This document shows, piece by piece, positions 55,609 to 62,874 of a stretch of 64,000 nucleotides of DNA. Where the stretch lies: positions 309,501 through 373,500 of the forward strand of contig JACKAL010000003.1 in the NCBI GenBank assembly GCA_020635085.1. Reading direction: 5' to 3'. The position numbers were made by a program, and so were the translations under genes. This DNA is from Pseudobdellovibrionaceae bacterium. GTDB lineage: Bacteria > Bdellovibrionota > Bdellovibrionia > Bdellovibrionales > JAGQZY01. The notes beneath the pieces were generated by a model. The model searched no databases. It had not been told where the DNA came from and saw nothing but the letters and a program-made list of their open reading frames with translations. The stretch's first letter is position 1. Each line of letters begins with the position of its first letter.

Positions 55609-56004
55609 ATGAAAACGAGCGATTATTTTACTTATTTAAATGAAGGTCTTGGTTTAGATCATATTATTTTACAGACGTCTCATCCGCAAATTTGTTTTTA
55701 CTGTGTTGCCGCCTCCGGAGAATTGCAATTTGCAGAAAACGAATTATTGCAAAAAATGATTGCTGCAATGAAGATACCTTCTGGCCGTTTTCGTATTGCG
55801 ATTGTTAAAGAAATACCAACTTCTTTTTCAGAAGCTATCAATGTGGTATTAGCGGATCATGCGGCCAAAACAGAAATGGGAATATGGTCGGTTCACGACT
55901 CTTCACAGGTCATTTTGACTTATGGCTTGCAATCCCTGTTGCAGGATGCGCATCTCAAGAAGCCCTGCTGGTCGCATTTACAATCCGTTTTAGAACGCAT
56001 ATAA
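55609..56004 (+). CDS. Unknown protein with a uracil-DNA-glycosylase-like C-terminus
   Basis: A 131-residue cytoplasmic protein. Its end, MGIWSVHDSSQVILTYGLQS followed by LLQDAHLKKPCWSHLQ, resembles the last strands and helix of family 4 uracil-DNA glycosylases (TYHPAYLLxxPxxKxxxWxDL), but the catalytic His-Pro is replaced and the Fe-S cysteines are missing. It might be an inactive mini-version of that fold, in the way the DNA polymerase III psi subunit is. This is an inference from remembered motifs only. A candidate RNA on the other strand follows. Confidence 0.5.
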   Translation: MKTSDYFTYLNEGLGLDHIILQTSHPQICFYCVAASGELQFAENELLQKMIAAMKIPSGRFRIAIVKEIPTSFSEAINVVLADHAAKTEMGIWSVHDSSQVILTYGLQSLLQDAHLKKPCWSHLQSVLERI

Positions 56005-56028
56005 GCACCTCATAGGCGGGTTCTTGGT

Positions 56029-56108
56029 AAAAAAATAGTAGTGCTCCTAGCCTTCCGACCAGGGTCGAGGGCTTTCCAGATGCTTCGTCTTCTTACGACG
56101 GGCACACT
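56029..56108 (-). ncRNA. Candidate small structured RNA with own terminator (three-way junction)
   Basis: Read on the minus strand from 56108, AGTGTGCC pairs with GGAGCACT (56047-56040) to close a junction. Inside are hairpin CGTC/GACG with a seven-base loop, a linker containing CUGGAAA, and a second arm AGCC/GGCU holding CGAC/GUCG. Seven Us follow (56035-56029), as at an intrinsic terminator. Three GGA motifs are present, as in CsrA-binding RNAs. It lies antisense between two plus-strand genes and matches no riboswitch I know. Alternatively it is just an elaborate terminator or a 5' leader of the plus-strand gene. Confidence 0.45.
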
Positions 56109-56113
56109 ATTAA

Positions 56114-57370
56114 GTGATGCCTTCACTACGCAATAGATGTTTTCCCAGAAAGCTGTGGGCAGTAATGATGCCAGCGCTGAGTACTATCTTTATTAGTCTT
56201 CTCTTGAGTCCTTATGCTTGGTGTGATCAGACAATTCGTGTTTTATTAGATGAAAAAATCAAGAGTATAGAGCTTTATTCTCAGTACCCTATTCAAATCC
56301 AATCACCACATAAAGAGAATATTTCGTTAAATAATGGTAAAAGTACTTTAAAAATTCATAGGCATCAAAATCAATGGCAAGTAACAATTGCGGCACATGG
56401 TAAACAAGAACACTTTTATTTGACCGGGCAGAAGCTCCGTTTACGTAGTACAAATTTTAAGTGGCAAAAAAATAGAATTGATTTTCCGGTGGAGATAGTA
56501 GAGACCCCGAGTGGGTTATTGTTTCTTGGTGTAATGACTCTCAATCGCTATCTTCAAGGTGTTGTGCCTCATGAAATGCCAGTCAGTTGGCCCTTGGAAG
56601 CCTTAAAAGCGCAAAGTATCGCTTCGCGCACATACGCACTTTGGAAAATAAAAACATCTCACCATATGTATTATGATATTCGCCCTTCTGTGTTGGATCA
56701 GGTTTTTCGTTTGGATCGTTATGGTGCAAGTGCATCGGTGTTACCTAAGGTTATCGAAGCATTATCGACTACGGAGGGAATGTACCTAGGTAATACGCAG
56801 AATGATATTATTAAAGCCTACTTTCATTCGGATTGTGGTGGGGGAACTGAATCCGCGACAGCTATCTGGGGGGAGGGCCGACGGGAAACAGCCAGTGTCC
56901 AAGACCGAGCCTGTGGCAAGAGGCGCAGTAATTGGAAAAGTGCATGGTCGCAAACCTATTTACAAAGAAAAATCAATACCGCTTATTTTCTTCCTGCCGG
57001 CGTGGAATTACAGGATATTATTGTCAGAAATCAACTGCAGAGTCAGCGCGTAGAGTTTGTGGATCTTCTTTTTTCAAAAGGTATATTTAAGCGTATTCGA
57101 GGGGAGGATTTACGACGTCTACTGGGTTACGATAAAGTAAAGAGTACGTTATTTCAGATCACGCGTAGTGCGACGGGCTGGGTCTTTTCTGGGCGCGGTT
57201 TTGGTCACGGAGTGGGGATGTGCCAGTGGGGTGCACGCGAGATGGCGAATTCAGGAAAATCTTTTCGTATTATATTAGCCCACTACTACCCCGGCACAGA
57301 AGTGAAATCATCTCAGCCCAAACCTGATGTAGCAAAAACCAATGCTATCTCCGCTGCAACGACTCTTTAG
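56114..57370 (+). CDS. SpoIID/LytB-domain exported protein
   Basis: A 418-residue protein with a signal segment (STIFISLLLSPYAWC) and the SpoIID/LytB domain: MTLNRYLQGVVPHEMPVSWPLEALKAQSIASRTYA, YLGNTQNDIIKAYFHSDCGGGTESA and GRGFGHGVGMCQWGAREMA. Family members are lytic transglycosylases or their activators acting on denuded glycan strands. In a predator such enzymes can act on septa or prey walls. The start is a GTG at 56114 immediately followed by ATG; the true start is unsure. Confidence 0.88.
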   Translation: MMPSLRNRCFPRKLWAVMMPALSTIFISLLLSPYAWCDQTIRVLLDEKIKSIELYSQYPIQIQSPHKENISLNNGKSTLKIHRHQNQWQVTIAAHGKQEHFYLTGQKLRLRSTNFKWQKNRIDFPVEIVETPSGLLFLGVMTLNRYLQGVVPHEMPVSWPLEALKAQSIASRTYALWKIKTSHHMYYDIRPSVLDQVFRLDRYGASASVLPKVIEALSTTEGMYLGNTQNDIIKAYFHSDCGGGTESATAIWGEGRRETASVQDRACGKRRSNWKSAWSQTYLQRKINTAYFLPAGVELQDIIVRNQLQSQRVEFVDLLFSKGIFKRIRGEDLRRLLGYDKVKSTLFQITRSATGWVFSGRGFGHGVGMCQWGAREMANSGKSFRIILAHYYPGTEVKSSQPKPDVAKTNAISAATTL

Positions 57371-57617
57371 AGGGATTATTCTAAGTACACTCCTCAGTGT
57401 GTAAAATTCTTGAATAAATATTCTTCGCTTCATTTACACTTCGCTTTATTTGCAGCACAAGAGACTTATTTTGGCACGCTGTCGAAAAGAAGAGTGACAA
57501 TCAACGTACTTTTTACAGATGGCAAAAAAATAATCAATTTATTCAGTAGGTTACAAAATGAGTTTTTGGCACGTTCTTCGCTCTAGTGGCAAGCGAGTCT
57601 AAACGAAGGAGATTTAT

Positions 57618-58511
57618 ATGTTAACGTTCAAAAATTTTGCAAATGCAGTCGCAGGAGCTTCTATCGCCTTAACCATGGCCGGCTCTTTAGCCTGTGGAAA
57701 AAAGGGTGGTGGAGGATCAAAGACCACGGCGAATCCTTCGTCTGTTAATTGTACGGTGGGTTCGAGTTGTGAGGTCGGACATCAATATGCTTCAGGTGTA
57801 TTTGTTGCCAGCGCAACCGGGCAAACCAATTATGGCAATAATCAAAACATGGTTATGAAGCTTGGTTTTTTTGCTAAGAACTCGGCTGGTCTACAGCTCA
57901 ATCAAGTGCCTGTAATTTATAATGGTGTCGTGGAAGCTGTGGGAACTGTGCGCATGAGTGATGGTCGTTATTATGGAGTTTCTACCGCCAATCATCGCAC
58001 GGTCAGCTCAAATGATTATTCAGTAGATATTGGATTTGGTTATTCTGCAAATGCATCTGGATATTCAGATAAATCACTTAATGACAGTTATTTTTTACCA
58101 TGTGGTTATGAATGCCTTGGCGAAAAATATCACGAGTATTCTAATAACACATACCAAGAACCACACGAATGTACATCCACTAAACACAAGCATAAGAAAA
58201 AGCATAAGCATAAAAAACCTGTTTATACAGAGCCATTAATTCCTTGTCCAATTCCTACTGGTGATTACACTGTGGAAACTGTGCAGGGTGGTCAGTGGAC
58301 GAGTACAGAGGCATCAAGCAGTAATAGATCTTCGTTTTCTAATTTAAAATTACGCTTTCGCAATTCATCAAATATAATTGTAGAAGCTATTTTTAATCGC
58401 GGATCTGTTGATAACTATGCAAATCAACAACAGATACAAAATAGATTGCGTGGAAGCATGACAGTAGTGAGTGTCAATGGCAACCAATGTCATCAGACGG
58501 TGAATTTCTAA
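57618..58511 (+). CDS. Lipoprotein with a Lys/His-rich tract, unknown function
   Basis: A 297-residue predicted lipoprotein (lipobox GSLAC, Cys26, then GKKGGGGS). The mature part is Gly/Asn/Ser-rich with dispersed cysteines. Near residues 190-200 the tract KHKHKKKHKHKK alternates Lys and His, a plausible metal- or polyanion-binding patch. No domain recognised. AAGGAG upstream of the ATG; a strong terminator follows at 58557, so it is a single-gene unit. Confidence 0.65.
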   Translation: MLTFKNFANAVAGASIALTMAGSLACGKKGGGGSKTTANPSSVNCTVGSSCEVGHQYASGVFVASATGQTNYGNNQNMVMKLGFFAKNSAGLQLNQVPVIYNGVVEAVGTVRMSDGRYYGVSTANHRTVSSNDYSVDIGFGYSANASGYSDKSLNDSYFLPCGYECLGEKYHEYSNNTYQEPHECTSTKHKHKKKHKHKKPVYTEPLIPCPIPTGDYTVETVQGGQWTSTEASSSNRSSFSNLKLRFRNSSNIIVEAIFNRGSVDNYANQQQIQNRLRGSMTVVSVNGNQCHQTVNF

Positions 58512-58556
58512 TTAAAAAGTAGATAATTCTTCTATCGAAAAAAATAGGACACAATG

Positions 58557-58589
58557 AAAGATCGGAAGTTTGCGCTTCCGATCTTTTTT
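58557..58589 (+). terminator. Rho-independent terminator
   Basis: AAAGATCGGAAG (58557-58568) pairs over twelve bases with CTTCCGATCTTT (58575-58586) around TTTGCG, and the T run continues to 58589. It ends the lipoprotein gene transcript. Confidence 0.9.
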
Positions 58590-58800
58590 ATTTAGAGTTC
58601 ATTTGTTTGGTTGTGGTGAGATGTCCCCATAACGATGGGTTCAGTTGCATTGCTTGCATAATAAGCAAAATCTTAAAAGATCAATGAAAATTCCGGTGGT
58701 TTTACTCTGTGACAAATGCCCATTTTTTAGATGCGCCTTTAACTGTGCTCGTATTTTTTCAGAGTTGGTTTTTCTATTCTTCTGTGTAACAATCCTTATT

Positions 58801-59694
58801 ATGGGATTGCCATACTGGGTTGAATTTTTTGATGACCTTCAGCATGTGCGGGGACGATCGCTCAATACTGTGCAAGCGTATCGCCGCGACTTAGAGCTAT
58901 TCGAAGAGTTTCATGCCAAAAATAAAAATCTCCAAGATCTGTATCATTTTCTAGAGAAAAAGAAACTTTCTACACGATCGCAGGCTCGTGTGATTAGTAG
59001 CGTGCGTACCTATTTTCGTTATTGTGCTGAGCATGGGGATAAAATTCCAGATTTAACTCATTTACGTCCGCCTCGAGTGTCGGTAAATATACCAGAGGCA
59101 TTAACGGTTGATGATTTTAATAGGCTTTATGGCGCTTGTGCTGTCGAAGATGTTTATAAAACGGCACGCAATCATATTACTCTGTTATTATTATTTGGCT
59201 TGGGTTGTCGTGTATCGGAATTGATTCAAATGGATGTGAAGGATCTCTATCCCAGCGAAGGATGGCTCAAAGTTACCGGTAAAGGTGATAAAGAGCGCAT
59301 TATTCCTTTAACTCAGCAGTTATTAAATGATTTAAAGGTGTATTTACAGCATGTGCGCCCTCATTTGGTGAAAGACACAACCCCATCTATTTTGGTTAAT
59401 GACCGCGGACACCGCCCCAGTCGAGTCGATATATGGCGTTGGTTGGATGCGTGGTCGAAGAAAGCTGGTTTTTCTTCCACAGTGAATCCGCATAAATTTC
59501 GTCATGGATGTGCCACTGTACTGCTTGAGGCGGGAGCAGATTTGCGTTCTATCCAAAAACTTCTTGGGCATTCGAGTATTCAAACAACACAGATTTATAC
59601 GTCGGTGAGTACAAGTAAAATGCGCGACACTCTCGACACCCATCATCCTTTATCTGGGGTTTCCGAGCCTGCGGATCGTGACGGCGAGATTTAG
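58801..59694 (+). CDS. Tyrosine recombinase of the XerC/XerD type
   Basis: A 297-residue recombinase with an N-terminal SAM-like DNA-binding domain (SLNTVQAYRRDLELFEEF) and catalytic domain. Visible active-site residues: Arg in LGCRVSELIQMDV, the Lys in VTGKGDKERIIPL, HKFRHGCATVLL (HxxR), His in LGHSSIQTTQIYT and the nucleophile Tyr. It resolves chromosome dimers at dif with a partner Xer protein. ATG at 58801 opens directly onto the normal N-terminus; the longer upstream frame is unlikely. Symbol XerC versus XerD is not decidable. Confidence 0.9.
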   Translation: MGLPYWVEFFDDLQHVRGRSLNTVQAYRRDLELFEEFHAKNKNLQDLYHFLEKKKLSTRSQARVISSVRTYFRYCAEHGDKIPDLTHLRPPRVSVNIPEALTVDDFNRLYGACAVEDVYKTARNHITLLLLFGLGCRVSELIQMDVKDLYPSEGWLKVTGKGDKERIIPLTQQLLNDLKVYLQHVRPHLVKDTTPSILVNDRGHRPSRVDIWRWLDAWSKKAGFSSTVNPHKFRHGCATVLLEAGADLRSIQKLLGHSSIQTTQIYTSVSTSKMRDTLDTHHPLSGVSEPADRDGEI

Positions 59695-59762
59695 GCAAAA
59701 GGTTTTCTTTTTTTTGTAAAACAGAGTTTATTTTTGCTCTTTCTTTGCATTATCCAAAAGAT

Positions 59763-61190
59763 ATGATTTTGCATTCTTTTGTGCGTGGTCCATTTGGTTT
59801 AAGCGTTGTCGAAGTGGAAGTTCTTTTACAAAGAGGACTGCCAAAGATTGAGATCCTGGGTTTACCAGATCGCGGTTTGCAAGAGAGTTCCACGCGAATT
59901 CAGTCGGCCATTGCCAGTCAAGGATTTCAATTTCCCAAAGCACAGAGGGTGGTGGTGAATATTCGTCCTCTTGATGTGCGTAAATCCAGTAATGGCTTAG
60001 AGTTGGCTATTGCTCTCGCGATTCTTCACTTAACAGGGCAAAAATCTTTTCCTGAGGGAGGTCCATACTTTATTTATGGTGAGTTATCCTTAGCAGGGGA
60101 GGTCTATGTACCAAAAGATATCGAATTACTGCCTAAAATGAAAAACACTCTCCTAACCGGGCATAGCCCGGATGCACAGATACCTCCTATCGGTACGTAT
60201 TGTAGTTTGAGTGCCCTCAAAGAGGAACTCCAATGGCGGGAATCTTTCTCTAACGTATCTTGGGTGCGGCCCATGCCAAAAGTGAATACTGTACCAGAGT
60301 CGGTAGCCCGTCTACTTGCGCTTACAACTGTGGGGGAGCATTCCTTGTTGATGGCGGGACCTTCTGGTTCTGGAAAAACAACACTTGCTGAAAATATTAA
60401 AACCTTCTTACGTCAACCAAGTGAAGAGCAAAAATGGGATATTCGTCGCAATGGTCGTCTCTTTGGCGAAACCAGAACCTGGCGACCAGAGATGGTACCA
60501 CATCATTCTATTTCTGTGTCCTCAATGTTGGGGGGTGGAAATTTAGCTGCTCCAGGGGCGATTGTGAAAGCCCATCACGGCGTATTGGTATTGGATGAAC
60601 TTTTAGAATTTCACCAGGAAATCCAAGCGGCATTGCGTGAGCCGACGGAGAAAAAAACAATTACAATTAGTAAAAATACCAAGCATCATACGTATGATGC
60701 GCACTTTCTTTTAATTGGAGCTACAAATTTATGTCGTTGTGGTGCTTTTGTGCCAGAACAAAACAATCGTTGCCGTTGTAGTAGTATTGAGCTCAGGAAA
60801 TATATAGATAAATTATCCGGTCCCTTGCTGGATCGATTTACCTTGTTTTCGTTGACCCATGAGTGGCGTCAAAAAAGTGAGAAGATGGTGAGTATGGAAG
60901 AGGTTGGGATACAGATCCAAGCGGCACAAGATTTTGCTGATCAACGAAATAACGGATGTAATGAATTTTTATCTGAATCCGATCTCTTACAGCAATTAGT
61001 CAATAAAAGTGATCGGGATTATTTTCCAGAATTTGCTTCGTGGCGGCGTTATCTCAGTTTTTTGCGGGTGGCTCGTACATTTGCTGATCTGGAGCAATCG
61101 CAGTCTATACAAAACAAACACCTATTGGAATCCTATCAACTAACCAATCAGAATCATCAGCGTTTAGAAAAAATGTCTTTTTTCTTTTAA
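59763..61190 (+). CDS. ComM/YifB-type Mg-chelatase-like AAA ATPase
   Basis: A 475-residue protein with an N-terminal Lon-like fold (RGPFGLSVVEVEVLLQRGLPK, ILGLPDRGLQESSTRIQSAI, VVNIRPLDVRKSSNGLEL) and an AAA+ domain with Walker A AGPSGSGKTTLAE, Walker B VLVLDELLEF and sensor regions; a C-terminal ComM domain follows. ComM is a branch-migrating helicase in natural transformation and is often near recombination genes, here a Xer recombinase. It lies 68 bases downstream of that gene. Slightly shorter than the usual 500 residues. Confidence 0.92.
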   Translation: MILHSFVRGPFGLSVVEVEVLLQRGLPKIEILGLPDRGLQESSTRIQSAIASQGFQFPKAQRVVVNIRPLDVRKSSNGLELAIALAILHLTGQKSFPEGGPYFIYGELSLAGEVYVPKDIELLPKMKNTLLTGHSPDAQIPPIGTYCSLSALKEELQWRESFSNVSWVRPMPKVNTVPESVARLLALTTVGEHSLLMAGPSGSGKTTLAENIKTFLRQPSEEQKWDIRRNGRLFGETRTWRPEMVPHHSISVSSMLGGGNLAAPGAIVKAHHGVLVLDELLEFHQEIQAALREPTEKKTITISKNTKHHTYDAHFLLIGATNLCRCGAFVPEQNNRCRCSSIELRKYIDKLSGPLLDRFTLFSLTHEWRQKSEKMVSMEEVGIQIQAAQDFADQRNNGCNEFLSESDLLQQLVNKSDRDYFPEFASWRRYLSFLRVARTFADLEQSQSIQNKHLLESYQLTNQNHQRLEKMSFFF

Positions 61191-61231
61191 CTTGCAACAT
61201 GTTGTTTCTATTGTGTGGACCACTAAGAAAC

Positions 61232-61254
61232 TGCTAGGGCCCACCCCTAGCAGA
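61232..61254. terminator. Hairpin after comM and downstream of flagellin
   Basis: CTGCTAGGG pairs with CCCTAGCAG over nine bases around CCCAC. On the minus strand TTTCTT follows, so it may end the flagellin transcript about 165 bases after the stop codon; on the plus strand no T run is seen. Confidence 0.55.
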
Positions 61255-61293
61255 AGGGTTGCAAGTGCCCATTATTTTTTATATTAACTTTCA

Positions 61294-61401
61294 GGTAGGC
61301 TGTACTCTTATCTCCTGGCAATGCTGCAAATACATAGATGTTGGGTGGCAATGTCATGCAGAAGATGCTGTGTCTTACCAGAGATAAGAACACAGCCTAC
61401 C
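61294..61401 (-). other. 108-nt long hairpin 3' of flagellin
   Basis: GGTAGGCTGT (61294-61303) is perfectly complementary to ACAGCCTACC (61392-61401). After a three-base internal loop, CTTATCTC (61307-61314) pairs with GAGATAAG (61381-61388), then TGG/CCA, and CTGCA/TGCAG deeper in. In the flagellin transcript it begins 17 bases after the stop codon. It could protect or regulate fliC mRNA, be processed to a 3'-UTR small RNA, or be a mobile inverted-repeat element; no target-site duplication was seen. Confidence 0.6.
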
Positions 61402-61417
61402 GTAGCCTGTTATCGTA

Positions 61418-62248
61418 CTAGCTTAGTAAACGGAGTGCTTGTCGTGGAACTTCGTTTGCTTGGGCTAATACATTTGTTGTTGCGTTCATAAGAATATTGC
61501 TCTTCGTGTATTCAGCGGTACTTTCCGCAATATCAGCGTCACGAATACGAGAGTTGGCGATGGAGATATTCTCGATCTGTGTACCTAAGTTTGCAGAAGT
61601 TGACGCTAAACGGTTTTGCAAAGAGCCAATATTGGCGCGGAAGCCATTTACTGTTTTTTGCGCGTCATCGAGCATATCTAGAGCGCCTTGCGCACCTTCT
61701 TTGGTAGTAAAATCGATACCTTCTATACCCAAATTATCTGTAGTTGCATGGGAGTTGGATGCATCAAAGGAAATAACGTTATCATTGTCACCAACAATAC
61801 CCACTTGGAAGTCAAAAGTTCCACCTTCACCATTGAGAAGAAATTTTGATCCGTATTTTGTTGAATTAGCAATACGATCCACTTCATCCTTTAATTGGGT
61901 TAATTCTTGATTGATAAATTTACGTTCGTTTTCACCTAGAGTATCCGTAGCGGCTTGAACGCCAAGCTCGCGCATACGAGTAAATATGTTACTAATCTCC
62001 CCGAGACCACCCTCTGCTACTTGCAGTAAAGAAACACCATCGTTTGTGTTACGAGCAGCCTGTTGAAAGCTACGAATCTGCGATTTTAATCCTTCAGAGA
62101 TCGAAAGCCCTGCAGCATCATCAGCAGCTTTTGTAATACGACTACCAGTAGAGAGTTGACTCATACTGCGATCCATAATTTTTTGGTTACCCTCTAATGC
62201 TCGGCGAGCTGTAATTGATGGTACGTTTGTAGAAATTCTCATGCTCAT
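61418..62248 (-). CDS. fliC: Flagellin
   Basis: A 276-residue flagellin. Conserved N-terminal D0/D1 (NVPSITARRALEGNQ, SQLSTGSRITKAADDAAGLS, ISEGLKSQIRSFQQAARNT) and C-terminal D1/D0 (NIGSLQNRLASTSANL, ENISIANSRIRDADIAEST, VLAQANEVPRQALRLLS) are complete; the central variable region is short, as in Bdellovibrio flagellins. It polymerises as the filament. GGGGG precedes the ATG. ATG 62242 is an alternative start. Its 3' side has a 108-nt hairpin and its 5' side a cluster of short repeats, both suggesting special control. Confidence 0.96.
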   Translation of the reverse strand: MSMRISTNVPSITARRALEGNQKIMDRSMSQLSTGSRITKAADDAAGLSISEGLKSQIRSFQQAARNTNDGVSLLQVAEGGLGEISNIFTRMRELGVQAATDTLGENERKFINQELTQLKDEVDRIANSTKYGSKFLLNGEGGTFDFQVGIVGDNDNVISFDASNSHATTDNLGIEGIDFTTKEGAQGALDMLDDAQKTVNGFRANIGSLQNRLASTSANLGTQIENISIANSRIRDADIAESTAEYTKSNILMNATTNVLAQANEVPRQALRLLS

Positions 62249-62874
62249 GCGTTCCCCCTTTTGTTTTTTGATTGCACTTGCACCTGTACTTTCGGTGGTT
62301 ACAGACTTGCCGCGAGTCCAGTCTGGCTAGATCCGACTTTTTTCCTGCAATTCAGTAGCAAGGTCGAGTCCAGTCGTGTGGTGTTTAAAACGAAGGCTTT
62401 TTGGATAATTGTCGAGTCGGGATAATAACTTAGTCGAGTCTGGATAAAGTCTTCTGGCTAGTCGGGTAGTAAAAAGTTCGACACTATAGCTACAAAAAAT
62501 AGCGCTATCCGAATGCTTATATTGATTTGAGCACGTACGCTGATCAAATTGAGGAAACGTTCTAAGTTAAAGAGATCTTCAAATATGCATTAACTATCAG
62601 AAAGTCTGATCAGTAGTCCTAGATTTACGTATTAAAAATATAGTTGTCTCAACTTGAGAGCAGTCTTTAAAAAAGAAATTTGCATCTCAAAGTAGAACAA
62701 GAAGTGTTTTAAATATAGAAAATTTTTAACTCCTGTCAAATGTCTGTCGATATATAAAACGTAAGTCCCGTGGGAAAACCCACACCACCTAAGATGTGAT
62801 TTTCTTAAGAACGTGTTGAGAGATTTGTAACAGTAGAAAATCACTCTAGAATTAAACGTGGAGAGGATATTAGC
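62249..62874. other. Regulatory-type intergenic region upstream of flagellin
   Basis: 626 bases between divergent genes with no convincing gene (a 70-codon minus-strand frame at 62632-62844 has no ribosome site and an unlikely composition). It holds the GTCGAGTC repeat cluster nearer flagellin. I could not find a sigma-28 box that fits well. Confidence 0.5.
62363..62440. repeat. GTCGAGTC direct repeats upstream of flagellin
   Basis: GTCGAGTC occurs at 62363-62370, 62411-62418 and 62433-62440; the last two extend to GTCGAGTCxGGATAA and are 22 bases apart, about two helix turns. Related pieces lie at 62313 (GCGAGTCC) and 62460 (AGTCGGGT). Such spacing is typical for activator or repressor binding sites. 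Confidence 0.55.

Noticed and set aside
56029..56108. c-di-GMP (GEMM) or other known riboswitch
   Set aside because: It has a three-way junction but lacks the conserved GEMM core (ACGCAAAGCC and GNRA tetraloop/receptor), and no gene follows on that strand.
56029..56108. Hammerhead ribozyme
   Set aside because: Three helices meet, but the invariant CUGANGA and GAAA core strings are absent.
62363..62440. GTCGAGTC repeats as a CRISPR array
   Set aside because: Repeats are only 8-15 bases, spacing is irregular (48 and 22), and no cas genes are in the window.
62632..62844. 70-codon minus-strand open frame upstream of flagellin
   Set aside because: No ribosome site, rich in Phe, Tyr, Leu and Lys as expected from translated AT-rich DNA, no signal peptide logic.
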